From contig JAMCVR010000072.1 of assembly GCA_023475455.1 (NCBI GenBank), positions 1-11,477 of the forward strand: 11,477 nt of DNA, read 5' to 3'. The position numbers were made by a program, and so were the translations under genes. The stretch comes from Thermoplasmatota archaeon. Its GTDB lineage: Bacteria > Pseudomonadota > Gammaproteobacteria > Burkholderiales > Thiobacillaceae. The notes below the pieces were generated by a model. It saw nothing but the letters and a program-made list of their open reading frames with translations. It made no database searches and was not told the DNA's origin. Every line of letters starts with the position of its first letter. Position 1 is the stretch's first letter. Positions 1 through 6,918 of this stretch are shown here, piece after piece.

Positions 1-526
1 CAATGGCATCTGGGCTATCTTTCCGAGCAGTATTTTCTTGACCTGCTGACCTGGTATCACCTTGCCTGGCTGGGGCATTCGCTCAGGCAACTGCCGCTGG
101 CGCAGCGCTTGATGGCACAGGAAAAGGTGAATTTCGTGCCGGTGCTGCTGGAACAGCTGGACGACTATGCGCAGCAGCTCGACGTGTTGCTGAAGCAGGG
201 CAGGCCCACCCAGGATCACACGCTGAATCTGCTGTCGGGCGTCGAGCGCATTCCGTCGGACGTCGCCAGCCGTCTGCGCATCGTTCAGGATTGCCAGCGC
301 TGCCACGCGCCACGCATGATCCATCCGTATCCCGCGTTCCACCGGCTGTTGAAAATGATCGGCGCCACCGGCGAGGCCGGCGTCGGCAGCACCGGCCTGC
401 AATGGCATCTGGGCTATCTTTCCGAGCAGTATTTTCTTGACCTGCTGACCTGGTATCACCTTGCCTGGCTGGGGCATTCGCTCAGGCAACTGCCGCTGGC
501 GCAGCGCTTGATGGCACAGGAAAAGG
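1..526 (+). repeat. Direct duplication in GH57 gene, period 399 bp (copies 1-127 and 400-526)
   Basis: Bases 1-127 are identical to 400-526 and diverge at 128/527. The left end is cut by the window, so the repeat may extend further. The 399-bp period is 133 codons, so the frame is kept and the segment WHLGYLSEQYFLDLL...LMAQEK appears twice in the protein. In the second copy it continues naturally into GFSAADRHELL; in the first it is joined abruptly to VNFVPV. If this is a simple tandem duplication, the 272 bases left of the window should match 128-399. Confidence 0.9.
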
Positions 527-1683
527 GATTTTCAGCCGCCGACCGCCACGAACTGCTGCACCTGATGCAGCACTGCATGGCCGGGCTGATTCCGCGTTAC
601 CGCGCGCTTGCCGAGCGCGGCCAGGTCGAGCTGTCGATGACGCCGTACGGCCATCCCATCGTGCCGCTGCTGAACGACTTTGCCAACCTGCGCGATGCGC
701 TGCCCGACGTTCCCGTTCCCGAGGCGCCCGCCTACCCGGGCGGGGCGGAGCGCGCACGCTGGCATCTGCTGCATGGCGTTGAAGTATTCGAACGCTATTT
801 CGGCCGCAAGCCGGCGGGCGTGTGGCTGTCCGAGGGCGGGGTGAGCGAGGATGCGCTGGCCCAGCTCGACGAAATGGACTTCACCTGGACCGCTTCCGGC
901 GAGGGCGTGTGGCGCAACAGCTGCGTCAAATCGGGTTGCCCCGCAGACGAAACGGACAGCAAGCGCGCGCTTTTTTCGCCGGCACGCATCGACGGCTTCA
1001 AGGTGCGGGTGTTTTTTCGCGACGACGGCCTGTCCGACCTGATCGGCTTCAAATACAGCGACTGGCACGCCGACGACGCGGTGGCCGATTTCGTCCAGCA
1101 TCTGGAAAACATCGCCAGCTTTTTCGGCAAGGACGCCAACCGCCATGTGGTCTCGGTCATCCTCGACGGCGAAAATGCCTGGGAGTACTACCCCGACAAC
1201 GGGCATCATTTTCTGGATGCGCTCTATTCGGCGCTATCCAGCCACCGCGGGCTCAAGGTCGGCGCCTTTGCCGAGCAGGCGACCCACGCGCCCGCCAGGG
1301 CGATGAAGCGGCTGGCGGCCGGCAGCTGGGTGTACGGCAGCTTCTCGACCTGGATCGGTTCGGAAGACAAGAACCGCGGCTGGGATTACCTGGTCGCCGC
1401 CAAGCGGGCCTACGACAGCGTGGTCGCCGCCGGCAAGCTGAACGCCGATCAGCTCGCGCTCGCCACCCGCCAGCTCGCCGTGTGCGAGGGTTCAGACTGG
1501 TTCTGGTGGTTCGGCGACTACAACCCGGCGAGCAGCGTCAGCGACTTCGAGCAGCTGTACCGAACCCAGTTGCGCGAACTGTATCGCCTGCTCGGCGTGG
1601 CGCCGCCCGCGCTGCTCGACGTGCCGCTGTCGAGCGGCGGCGGCTGGGCGGAAAACGCCGGCACCATGCGCAGGAACGCCTGA
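1..1683 (+). CDS. GH57 family glycoside hydrolase (alpha-amylase-like), 5' partial
   Basis: Frame 1 is open from the first base to TGA 1681-1683, giving 560 residues in the window. It resembles the bacterial GH57 alpha-amylase/alpha-mannosidase-like group (COG1449 type). The motif WLSEGGVSE (nt 823-849) fits the conserved region carrying the catalytic nucleophile, Glu at 832-834. ILDGENAWEYY (from nt 1159) fits the region with the acid/base Asp at 1165-1167. A C-terminal SDWFWWFGDYNP block (from nt 1495) is also typical. The usual N-terminal HQP-containing strand is absent: VNFVPVLLEQL, normally near residue 60, is preceded by a copy of a later segment (see the 399-bp duplication). The true start should lie left of the window; the internal TTG 109 / ATG 112 are not credible starts. 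Likely role is cytoplasmic alpha-glucan hydrolysis or transglycosylation beside malQ and glgB; the exact substrate cannot be read from sequence. The stop overlaps an ATG (TGATG). Confidence 0.85.
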   Translation, partial: QWHLGYLSEQYFLDLLTWYHLAWLGHSLRQLPLAQRLMAQEKVNFVPVLLEQLDDYAQQLDVLLKQGRPTQDHTLNLLSGVERIPSDVASRLRIVQDCQRCHAPRMIHPYPAFHRLLKMIGATGEAGVGSTGLQWHLGYLSEQYFLDLLTWYHLAWLGHSLRQLPLAQRLMAQEKGFSAADRHELLHLMQHCMAGLIPRYRALAERGQVELSMTPYGHPIVPLLNDFANLRDALPDVPVPEAPAYPGGAERARWHLLHGVEVFERYFGRKPAGVWLSEGGVSEDALAQLDEMDFTWTASGEGVWRNSCVKSGCPADETDSKRALFSPARIDGFKVRVFFRDDGLSDLIGFKYSDWHADDAVADFVQHLENIASFFGKDANRHVVSVILDGENAWEYYPDNGHHFLDALYSALSSHRGLKVGAFAEQATHAPARAMKRLAAGSWVYGSFSTWIGSEDKNRGWDYLVAAKRAYDSVVAAGKLNADQLALATRQLAVCEGSDWFWWFGDYNPASSVSDFEQLYRTQLRELYRLLGVAPPALLDVPLSSGGGWAENAGTMRRNA

Positions 1684-1841
1684 TGAGCCTGGAAATCTCG
1701 GTTGGAACCACAGAGACACAGAGACACAGAGGAAAACCAATGGGTTGTTCCTGTTTGGCGCCTCACCCGGAGGTGCCCACGAGAAAAATGAACACCCATT
1801 GTGTTCTCGGTTTTCTCTGTGCCTCTGTGTCTCTGTGGTGA
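1683..1841 (+). other. Small open frame bridging the GH57 stop and malQ start through repeat A
   Basis: An ATG at 1683-1685 overlaps the GH57 stop (TGATG). It opens a 52-codon frame (MSLEISVG then repeat-derived TTETQRHRG...) ending with TGA 1839-1841, 10 nt before the malQ ATG. Most of it is repeat sequence of the 'TEAQRHR' kind that is widely mis-annotated as protein, so a functional product is unlikely. It may matter as a path for ribosomes finishing GH57 to reach malQ, or its first 8 codons may be a remnant of the original malQ start. Both ideas are inference. Confidence 0.35.
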
Positions 1842-1851
1842 GGCATTTGGT
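1707..1851 (+). repeat. Inverted-repeat (hairpin) element A, octamer arms
   Basis: The left arm 1707-1736 and right arm 1811-1839 are reverse complements apart from one mismatch and one indel. Each arm is three tandem octamers: CACAGAGA, CACAGAGA, CACAGAGG at 1709-1732, and their complements at 1814-1837. The centre holds a second small hairpin (1757-1764 with 1770-1777). The right arm is followed by GTGAGGCATTTGGT, then the malQ ATG. The element belongs to the widespread CACAGAG repeat type that gives spurious TEAQRHR/LCVSVSLW peptides. Together with the few bases before it, it accounts for the whole GH57-malQ intergenic space. Confidence 0.85.
1840..1843 (+). promoter_or_regulatory. Ribosome binding site of malQ, inside the tail of repeat A
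   Basis: GAGG lies 8 nt before ATG 1852 and is the only purine-rich match near the start. It lies in the conserved 14-nt tail that repeats A and B share, so the element supplies it. Confidence 0.5.
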
Positions 1852-3219
1852 ATGAACTTCGACACCCACCGCGCCGGCCTGCTGCTGCATCCGACCTCGC
1901 TGCCATCCGGCACGCTGGCCGACGCCGAGCGCTGGCTGGATTTCCTGCAGGCGGCGGGTTTCGGCGTGTGGCAGATGCTGCCGCTCGGCCTGCCGCTGGT
2001 CGGCCTGTCGCCCTATCAGTGCGCCTCGGCGTTTGCGGTCAATCCCGCGCTGTTTCCACTGGGGGATAAAAGCAAGCCGCGGGCCGACATGCGCCGCTTT
2101 GTCGGCTGGCGCAACCGGCAGCGCCACTGGCTCGACGATTACGCACGTTTCATCATCATCAAGGCGGAACATGGCGGCGCGCCCTGGACCGACTGGCCTG
2201 TGCCGCTGCGGGACCGCGACACGCAGGCGCTGGCGGCATTCGACAGCGCGCATGCCGACGCGTTGAAGGCGGTGATGGTCGAGCAGTATCGCGCTGCCGT
2301 GCACTGGCAGGGCATCCGCGCGGCGGCGGCGGCGCGCGGCATCCGGCTGTTCGGCGACATGCCGATCTTCGTCGCCCACGACAGCGCCGACGTGTGGACG
2401 CAGCGCGGGCTGTTCCTGCTGGATACGGACGGGCATCCCACCGTGGTGGCGGGCGTGCCGCCGGACTATTTTTCCGCAACCGGGCAGCGCTGGGGCAACC
2501 CGCACTACAACTGGGCGGCGATGCGGGCCGATGGTTTTGCCTGGTGGCGAACGCGGCTGCGTGCCCATTTCGAGTGGTTCGACCTGGTGCGCATCGATCA
2601 CTTCCGCGGCCTGGCGGCGGCCTGGACGATCCCCGCCAGCGAGCCCACCGCGATCCATGGCGAATGGGTGGCGGCGCCCGGCGCGGAACTGCTGCAGGCG
2701 ATTGCGGACGAGATGGGCGACCTGCCCCTGGTGGCGGAAGACCTTGGCATCATCACCCCCGACGTCGCCGAACTGCGCCACCGGTTTGGATTGCCCGGCA
2801 TGGCTGTGTTGCAATTCGCATTCGACCATCACGCCGACAACCCGCACAAGCCGGAAAATGTGCAGCCCGATACCGTGTACTACACCGGCACGCATGACAA
2901 CGACACCACGCTGGGCTGGTGGCGCACGCTGCCCGACGAAGCGCGCCAGCAGGTGATGTGGCAGTTGGGCGTCGGCGAACCCGATGCGGTGCCGGAGGCG
3001 ATGATCGCCACGGTGCTGGGAAGCCGCGCCGCCCTGGCGATGCTGCCGCTGCAGGACGTGCTGCGGCTCGGCAGCGAGGCACGCATGAACACGCCGGGCA
3101 CGGACAACGGCAACTGGACCTGGCGGTTTGAATGGGAGGCGCTGCCGCCCGATCTGGCACCCCGTTTGCTGCGACAATTACAGGAAGTCCATCGATGCGA
3201 GACCCCGCCCTGCTCATGA
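1852..3219 (+). CDS. malQ: 4-alpha-glucanotransferase (amylomaltase), GH77
   Basis: A 455-residue protein, somewhat shorter than the ~500-residue bacterial amylomaltases and without the N-terminal extension of E. coli MalQ. It transfers alpha-1,4-glucan segments between maltodextrins in the cytoplasm. Seen motifs: RAGLLLHPTSLPSG at the N-terminus; FGDMPIFVAHDSADVW; GVPPDYFSATGQRWGNPHYNW; RIDHFRG with nucleophile Asp249 (nt 2596); VAEDLGIITPDV with acid/base Glu296 (nt 2737); YTGTHDND with Asp349 (nt 2896). The 47-residue gap between nucleophile and acid/base equals that in Thermus amylomaltase. ATG 1852 is chosen because it directly precedes the conserved N-terminus and has GAGG 8 nt upstream. 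An in-frame start further upstream would add only repeat-derived peptide. The stop overlaps an ATG (ATGA 3216-3219). It lies between GH57 and glgB, consistent with a maltodextrin/glycogen operon. Confidence 0.95.
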   Translation: MNFDTHRAGLLLHPTSLPSGTLADAERWLDFLQAAGFGVWQMLPLGLPLVGLSPYQCASAFAVNPALFPLGDKSKPRADMRRFVGWRNRQRHWLDDYARFIIIKAEHGGAPWTDWPVPLRDRDTQALAAFDSAHADALKAVMVEQYRAAVHWQGIRAAAAARGIRLFGDMPIFVAHDSADVWTQRGLFLLDTDGHPTVVAGVPPDYFSATGQRWGNPHYNWAAMRADGFAWWRTRLRAHFEWFDLVRIDHFRGLAAAWTIPASEPTAIHGEWVAAPGAELLQAIADEMGDLPLVAEDLGIITPDVAELRHRFGLPGMAVLQFAFDHHADNPHKPENVQPDTVYYTGTHDNDTTLGWWRTLPDEARQQVMWQLGVGEPDAVPEAMIATVLGSRAALAMLPLQDVLRLGSEARMNTPGTDNGNWTWRFEWEALPPDLAPRLLRQLQEVHRCETPPCS

Positions 3220-3234
3220 ACCTGCAAACCCACG

Positions 3235-3382
3235 TTTCACCACAGAGGCACAGAGGACACGGAGGAAAAACAAGTACCTACTTTGCTTCCGGGACTCGCC
3301 CACGGGTCGTTCGCGATCAGGTCGAGCCCCTGATGCTTTGCCTTTCTCTGTGCCTCTGTGCCTCCGTGGTGAAGGATTTGGA
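3235..3382 (+). repeat. Inverted-repeat (hairpin) element B, octamer arms, same family as A
   Basis: Left arm 3235-3268 and right arm 3343-3373 are imperfect reverse complements. Octamer units are CACAGAGG, CACAGAGG, (A) CACGGAGG at 3241-3265 and complements at 3345-3368. The outer TTTCACCAC pairs with GTGGTGAA. The centre differs from repeat A and contains the small inverted repeat ATCAGG/CCTGAT (3316-3321 / 3329-3334). The right arm is followed by GTGAAGGATTTGGA and then the glgB ATG, with the same 14-nt spacing as in A. It fills nearly all of the malQ-glgB gap. Confidence 0.85.
3372..3376 (+). promoter_or_regulatory. Ribosome binding site of glgB, inside repeat B
   Basis: AAGGA lies 6 nt before ATG 3383. 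Its first bases fall in GTGGTGAA, which can pair with TTTCACCAC of the left arm, so folding of the element could partly hide the site. The pairing is seen in the sequence; an effect on translation is inference. Confidence 0.55.
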
Positions 3383-4117
3383 ATGAAAACGCTCCTGCAA
3401 GACCCGCTTGGCACCAGCCTGCCTCCGATCAGCCCGCCGATCCTGCGCGTGCAGAGCGGCACGCACCACGATCCGTTCGAGGTGCTTGGGGTGCACGCCC
3501 AGCCCGACGGCAGCACCCTGATCCGTGCCTTCCTGCCCGCGGCCGAAGCCGTCGAGGTGGCCGGCGGCCGCATGACGCGGGTGCCCGGAACCGACTGTTT
3601 CGAGCGTCTGCTGCCGGCAGGCAGCACGGTCGAGCCGCACCCGGTCTTGCGCTGGCAGGACAAGGGGGCGGGCCGGTGGCACACCATGCAATGCCCCTAC
3701 AGCTTTGGTCCGCAACTGGGCGAGATGGACCTGTATCTGCTGGGCGAGGGGCGCCATTTCGAGGCCTGGAAGATGCTGGGCGCGCGCCTGAAAACCATCG
3801 ACGGCGTCGACGGCTGCCTGTTCGCCGTGTGGGCGCCGGCGGTGCAGCGCGTCAGCGTGGTCGGCGATTTCAACGACTGGGATGGCCGCCGCCACCCGAT
3901 GCGCTGCCGCGGCACCTCCGGCATCTGGGAATTGTTCATTCCCGGCCTTGCCGCCGGCCACGCCTACAAATACGAAATCCTCGGCCGCCACGGCCAGCTG
4001 GTGAGGAAGACCGATCCCTACGCGCGGCAGATGTTCCTGCCGTCGTGCAGAGCGGCACGCACCACGATCCGTTCGAGGTGCTTGGGGTGCACGCCCAGCC
4101 CGACGGCAGCACCCTGA
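3383..4117 (+). CDS. glgB: GlgB N-terminal fragment (frame 2)
   Basis: Starts at the native ATG and encodes authentic GlgB residues 1 to about 219 (N-terminal module and CBM48) up to PYARQMFL near nt 4040. It then runs out of frame into the second copy of the duplicated segment and stops at 4115-4117 after about 26 foreign residues. It has no catalytic domain and would be inactive alone. It is a fragment only because of the 596-bp period duplication. Confidence 0.7.
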   Translation: MKTLLQDPLGTSLPPISPPILRVQSGTHHDPFEVLGVHAQPDGSTLIRAFLPAAEAVEVAGGRMTRVPGTDCFERLLPAGSTVEPHPVLRWQDKGAGRWHTMQCPYSFGPQLGEMDLYLLGEGRHFEAWKMLGARLKTIDGVDGCLFAVWAPAVQRVSVVGDFNDWDGRRHPMRCRGTSGIWELFIPGLAAGHAYKYEILGRHGQLVRKTDPYARQMFLPSCRAARTTIRSRCLGCTPSPTAAP

Positions 4118-4636
4118 TCCGTGCCTTCCTGCCCGCGGCCGAAGCCGTCGAGGTGGCCGGCGGCCGCATGACGCGGGTGCCCGGAACCGACTGTTTCGAG
4201 CGTCTGCTGCCGGCAGGCAGCACGGTCGAGCCGCACCCGGTCTTGCGCTGGCAGGACAAGGGGGCGGGCCGGTGGCACACCATGCAATGCCCCTACAGCT
4301 TTGGTCCGCAACTGGGCGAGATGGACCTGTATCTGCTGGGCGAGGGGCGCCATTTCGAGGCCTGGAAGATGCTGGGCGCGCGCCTGAAAACCATCGACGG
4401 CGTCGACGGCTGCCTGTTCGCCGTGTGGGCGCCGGCGGTGCAGCGCGTCAGCGTGGTCGGCGATTTCAACGACTGGGATGGCCGCCGCCACCCGATGCGC
4501 TGCCGCGGCACCTCCGGCATCTGGGAATTGTTCATTCCCGGCCTTGCCGCCGGCCACGCCTACAAATACGAAATCCTCGGCCGCCACGGCCAGCTGGTGA
4601 GGAAGACCGATCCCTACGCGCGGCAGATGTTCCTGC
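3448..4636 (+). repeat. Direct duplication 1 in glgB (copies 3448-4040 and 4044-4636)
   Basis: Two 593-bp copies are identical, including every third codon position, and are separated by 3 nt (CGT, 4041-4043) that match neither native flank directly. The period is 596 bp, which is not a multiple of 3, so glgB is frameshifted. The segment covers GlgB residues about 23-219. Confidence 0.95.
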
Positions 4637-6822
4637 GTCCGGAAACCACCAGTTGCGTGCCCGAGGATACGGCGTACGAGTGGGCGGATGGCGACTGGAT
4701 CGCCGCCCGTGCCCGGTTCGACTGGCAGCATCATCCGATCAGCATCTACGAATTGCACCCCGGTTCCTGGCGGCGGCATGCCGACGGCAGTTTTTATACC
4801 TGGGGCGAGCTCACCGCCGAGCTGATTCCCTACGTGCTCGACCTCGGCTACACCCATATCGAGCTGTTGCCGGTGGCCGAGCATCCGCTCGACGCCTCGT
4901 GGGGCTACCAGGTGTCGGGCTATTACGCGCCGACCGCGCGCTTCGGTTCGCCGGACGATTTCCGCGCCTTCGTAGACGCCTGCCACCAGGCGAACATCGG
5001 CGTGCTGCTCGACTGGGTGCCGGCGCATTTTCCCAGGGACGATTTCGCGCTGGCGCGCTTCACCGGCGAGCCGCTGTACGAACACGCCGACCCGCGGCGC
5101 GGCGAGCACCAGGAATGGGGCACGCTGGTGTTCGATTTCGGCCGCAACGAGGTGCGCAATTTCCTGGTCGCCAACGCGCTGTACTGGCTGGACGAGTTTC
5201 ACATCGACGGCCTGCGCGTCGACGCGGTGGCGTCGATGCTGTATCTCGACTACTCGCGGCGCGACGGCGAGTGGCTGCCGAACCAGTACGGCGGGCGCGA
5301 GAACATCGAGGCTATCCACTTCCTGCGCGAAATGAACACCGAGGTGCACGGCCGCTTTCCCGGCGTGCTCACCATCGCCGAGGAATCGACCGCCTGGCCG
5401 GCGGTGTCGCGCCCGGTCGAGCTGGGCGGCCTGGGTTTCTCGATGAAGTGGAACATGGGCTGGATGAACGACAGCCTCGCCTACATCGAAAAGGAGCCGG
5501 TCTACCGCAAGTACCAGCACAATCAACTGACCTTCAGCCAGATGTACGCGTGGACCGAAAACTTCGTGCTGCCGCTGTCGCACGACGAAGTGGTGCACAT
5601 GAAGAAAAGCCTGCTCGACAAGATGCCGGGCGACGTCTGGCAGCGCTTTGCCAACCTGCGCCTGTTCTATGCCTGGCACTACGCGCATCCGGGCAAGAAG
5701 CTGCTGTTCATGGGCGGCGAATTCGGCCAGTGGAACGAATGGAACGAGGCCGGCCAGCTCGACTGGGCGCTGCTCGATTTTCCTGCGCACGACGGCATCC
5801 GTGCGCTGCTGCGCGACCTCAACCGGCTGTATCGCAACGAGGCGGCGCTGCACGACTTCGACTTCGATCCGCGCGGGTTTCGCTGGATCGACTGCCACGA
5901 TGCCGACCAGTCGGTGCTGAGCCTTGTGCGCCAGGGATGGGACGATTCCGCGCCGCTGGTGATGCTGCTCAACTTCACCCCGGTGCCGCGCCGCGGCTAC
6001 CGCATCGGCGTGCCGTCGGGTTCGGCGTGGTGCGAGGTGCTGAACACCGATTCGATGGAACATGGGCTGGATGAACGACAGCCTCGCCTACATCGAAAAG
6101 GAGCCGGTCTACCGCAAGTACCAGCACAATCAACTGACCTTCAGCCAGATGTACGCGTGGACCGAAAACTTCGTGCTGCCGCTGTCGCACGACGAAGTGG
6201 TGCACATGAAGAAAAGCCTGCTCGACAAGATGCCGGGCGACGTCTGGCAGCGCTTTGCCAACCTGCGCCTGTTCTATGCCTGGCACTACGCGCATCCGGG
6301 CAAGAAGCTGCTGTTCATGGGCGGCGAATTCGGCCAGTGGAACGAATGGAACGAGGCCGGCCAGCTCGACTGGGCGCTGCTCGATTTTCCTGCGCACGAC
6401 GGCATCCGTGCGCTGCTGCGCGACCTCAACCGGCTGTATCGCAACGAGGCGGCGCTGCACGACTTCGACTTCGATCCGCGCGGGTTTCGCTGGATCGACT
6501 GCCACGATGCCGACCAGTCGGTGCTGAGCCTTGTGCGCCAGGGATGGGACGATTCCGCGCCGCTGGTGATGCTGCTCAACTTCACCCCGGTGCCGCGCCG
6601 CGGCTACCGCATCGGCGTGCCGTCGGGTTCGGCGTGGTGCGAGGTGCTGAACACCGATTCGATGTATTACGGCGGCAGCAACCTCGGCAACGGCCGGCCG
6701 TTGCCTCCCCAGAACCTGCCCTGGATGGGCTTCGAGCAGTCCGTGGAGGTGACGATCCCGCCGCTCGGCGCCATCTTCCTCAAACCATGTTGATGAGGGA
6801 GGAGCTAGGATCTAGGCGCTAG
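4045..6822 (+). CDS. glgB: GlgB central fragment (frame 1) with the whole catalytic domain
   Basis: From about 4045 to 6057 frame 1 encodes GlgB from [14 protein letters not shown] (residue 23) through the complete GH13 barrel to NTDSM near residue 693. It then passes out of frame through the second copy of duplication 2 and stops at 6820-6822. Frame 1 is also open leftward to 3676, but that stretch reads the first copy in the wrong frame and is not real protein. No proper start with an SD is seen at 4045, so expression from the sequence as written is doubtful. Compared with intact GlgB it lacks the first 22 residues and the last 42. Confidence 0.6.
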   Translation: MQSGTHHDPFEVLGVHAQPDGSTLIRAFLPAAEAVEVAGGRMTRVPGTDCFERLLPAGSTVEPHPVLRWQDKGAGRWHTMQCPYSFGPQLGEMDLYLLGEGRHFEAWKMLGARLKTIDGVDGCLFAVWAPAVQRVSVVGDFNDWDGRRHPMRCRGTSGIWELFIPGLAAGHAYKYEILGRHGQLVRKTDPYARQMFLRPETTSCVPEDTAYEWADGDWIAARARFDWQHHPISIYELHPGSWRRHADGSFYTWGELTAELIPYVLDLGYTHIELLPVAEHPLDASWGYQVSGYYAPTARFGSPDDFRAFVDACHQANIGVLLDWVPAHFPRDDFALARFTGEPLYEHADPRRGEHQEWGTLVFDFGRNEVRNFLVANALYWLDEFHIDGLRVDAVASMLYLDYSRRDGEWLPNQYGGRENIEAIHFLREMNTEVHGRFPGVLTIAEESTAWPAVSRPVELGGLGFSMKWNMGWMNDSLAYIEKEPVYRKYQHNQLTFSQMYAWTENFVLPLSHDEVVHMKKSLLDKMPGDVWQRFANLRLFYAWHYAHPGKKLLFMGGEFGQWNEWNEAGQLDWALLDFPAHDGIRALLRDLNRLYRNEAALHDFDFDPRGFRWIDCHDADQSVLSLVRQGWDDSAPLVMLLNFTPVPRRGYRIGVPSGSAWCEVLNTDSMEHGLDERQPRLHRKGAGLPQVPAQSTDLQPDVRVDRKLRAAAVARRSGAHEEKPARQDAGRRLAALCQPAPVLCLALRASGQEAAVHGRRIRPVERMERGRPARLGAARFSCARRHPCAAARPQPAVSQRGGAARLRLRSARVSLDRLPRCRPVGAEPCAPGMGRFRAAGDAAQLHPGAAPRLPHRRAVGFGVVRGAEHRFDVLRRQQPRQRPAVASPEPALDGLRAVRGGDDPAARRHLPQTMLMREELGSRR
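5449..6664 (+). repeat. Direct duplication 2 in glgB (copies 5449-6057 and 6056-6664)
   Basis: Two 609-bp copies are identical and overlap by 2 nt (TG), i.e. a 607-bp tandem period with a TG microhomology at the junction. The period is not a multiple of 3 and shifts the frame back to that of the glgB start. The segment covers about 200 residues, from [10 protein letters not shown] to NTDSM. Confidence 0.95.
6062..6793 (+). CDS. glgB: GlgB C-terminal fragment (frame 2)
   Basis: Second copy of the segment beginning [15 protein letters not shown], read in the native frame, followed by the unique C-terminus ([10 protein letters not shown]... to AIFLKPC) and stop 6791-6793. It contains the HDEVVH motif but not the nucleophile or acid/base, so it is not an enzyme by itself. 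The ATG at 6062 is an internal methionine of GlgB. The stop overlaps an ATG (TGATG at 6791-6795). Confidence 0.65.
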   Translation: MGWMNDSLAYIEKEPVYRKYQHNQLTFSQMYAWTENFVLPLSHDEVVHMKKSLLDKMPGDVWQRFANLRLFYAWHYAHPGKKLLFMGGEFGQWNEWNEAGQLDWALLDFPAHDGIRALLRDLNRLYRNEAALHDFDFDPRGFRWIDCHDADQSVLSLVRQGWDDSAPLVMLLNFTPVPRRGYRIGVPSGSAWCEVLNTDSMYYGGSNLGNGRPLPPQNLPWMGFEQSVEVTIPPLGAIFLKPC

Positions 6823-6910
6823 GAAATAGGGGTTGTGCTGCCATGGCCGCGTTAATTGATAGCGCGCAGCACCACCCCCCCTAGCCCCTGGTTCCTAACC
6901 CCTAACTCCT
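6800..6910 (+). repeat. Inverted-repeat element C with heptamer arms (glgB-glgA gap)
   Basis: The left arm 6802-6829 is four tandem heptamers of form GNNNTAG (GAGCTAG, GATCTAG, GCGCTAG, GAAATAG). The right arm 6881-6908 read on the - strand is again four: GAGTTAG, GGGTTAG, GAACCAG, GGGCTAG. Inside these, GTGCTGC (6835-6841) pairs perfectly with GCAGCAC (6866-6872). The arms as a whole are about two-thirds complementary, so a long imperfect hairpin is possible. The element occupies almost the whole glgB-glgA space and ends 8 nt before the glgA ATG. It is unrelated in sequence to repeats A and B. Confidence 0.8.
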
Positions 6911-6918
6911 ATATAAAA

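Larger units (their letters stand above)
3216..3386 (+). other. Small open frame linking the malQ stop to the glgB start through repeat B
   Basis: ATG 3216-3218 overlaps the malQ TGA (ATGA). The frame stays open for 56 codons through repeat B (MNLQTHVS then repeat peptide) and stops at TGA 3384-3386, which overlaps the glgB ATG 3383-3385 (ATGA again). So malQ, this frame and glgB are joined by two 4-nt stop/start overlaps, the classic layout of translational coupling. The peptide is mostly repeat-derived and probably has no function of its own. It could relay ribosomes across the element; this is inference. No SD is obvious for its ATG. Confidence 0.4.
3383..6793 (+). pseudogene. glgB: 1,4-alpha-glucan branching enzyme locus, interrupted by two direct duplications
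   Basis: GlgB (GH13 subfamily 9) forms alpha-1,6 branches in glycogen. As written, the reading frame starts in frame 2, moves to frame 1 after the first duplication (596 bp) and returns to frame 2 after the second (607 bp). Removing one copy of each leaves 2208 bp, a 735-residue protein, close to E. coli GlgB (728). In restored numbering: N-terminal module about 25-140, CBM48 about 147-215 ([20 protein letters not shown]), then the GH13 barrel with nucleophile Asp415 in LRVDAV (nt 5221), acid/base Glu468 in IAEEST (nt 5380) and Asp536 in SHDEVVH (nt 5584). Their spacings (53 and 68) equal those of E. coli Asp405, Glu458 and Asp526. The C-terminal beta domain ends at AIFLKPC. ATG 3383 has AAGGA 6 nt upstream. 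All catalytic residues are intact and there are no other lesions, so the gene is probably whole in the real genome. Confidence 0.85.

Noticed and set aside
1707..1851. Repeat A as part of a CRISPR array
   Set aside because: The units are contiguous 8-mers facing each other in inverted arms, without spacers. This is a hairpin element, not repeat-spacer structure.
4018..6063. Long - strand open frame opposite glgB (681 codons), and similar ones opposite malQ and glgA
   Set aside because: Composition-driven shadow frames with His/Arg/Val/Gln-rich translations and no family resemblance. The + strand frames carry the conserved catalytic motifs.
1..6664. Duplications as a new programmed phase-variation system for glycogen branching
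   Set aside because: Perfect identity, irregular junctions and three events confined to one side of the window fit an assembly fault better. No recombinase or conserved junction sequence is visible. Kept only as an alternative in the findings.
3676..6822. A single uninterrupted 1048-codon frame that looks like a giant branching enzyme
   Set aside because: Its first ~120 codons read the first glgB copy out of frame, and its last ~255 codons do the same with the second copy of duplication 2. Only about 4045-6057 is true GlgB.
6856..6918. TTG 6856 as an upstream start for glgA
   Set aside because: It would add 21 residues encoded by repeat C (Pro/Thr/Ser-rich), which do not belong to the GT5 N-terminus. 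ATG 6919 fits the family.
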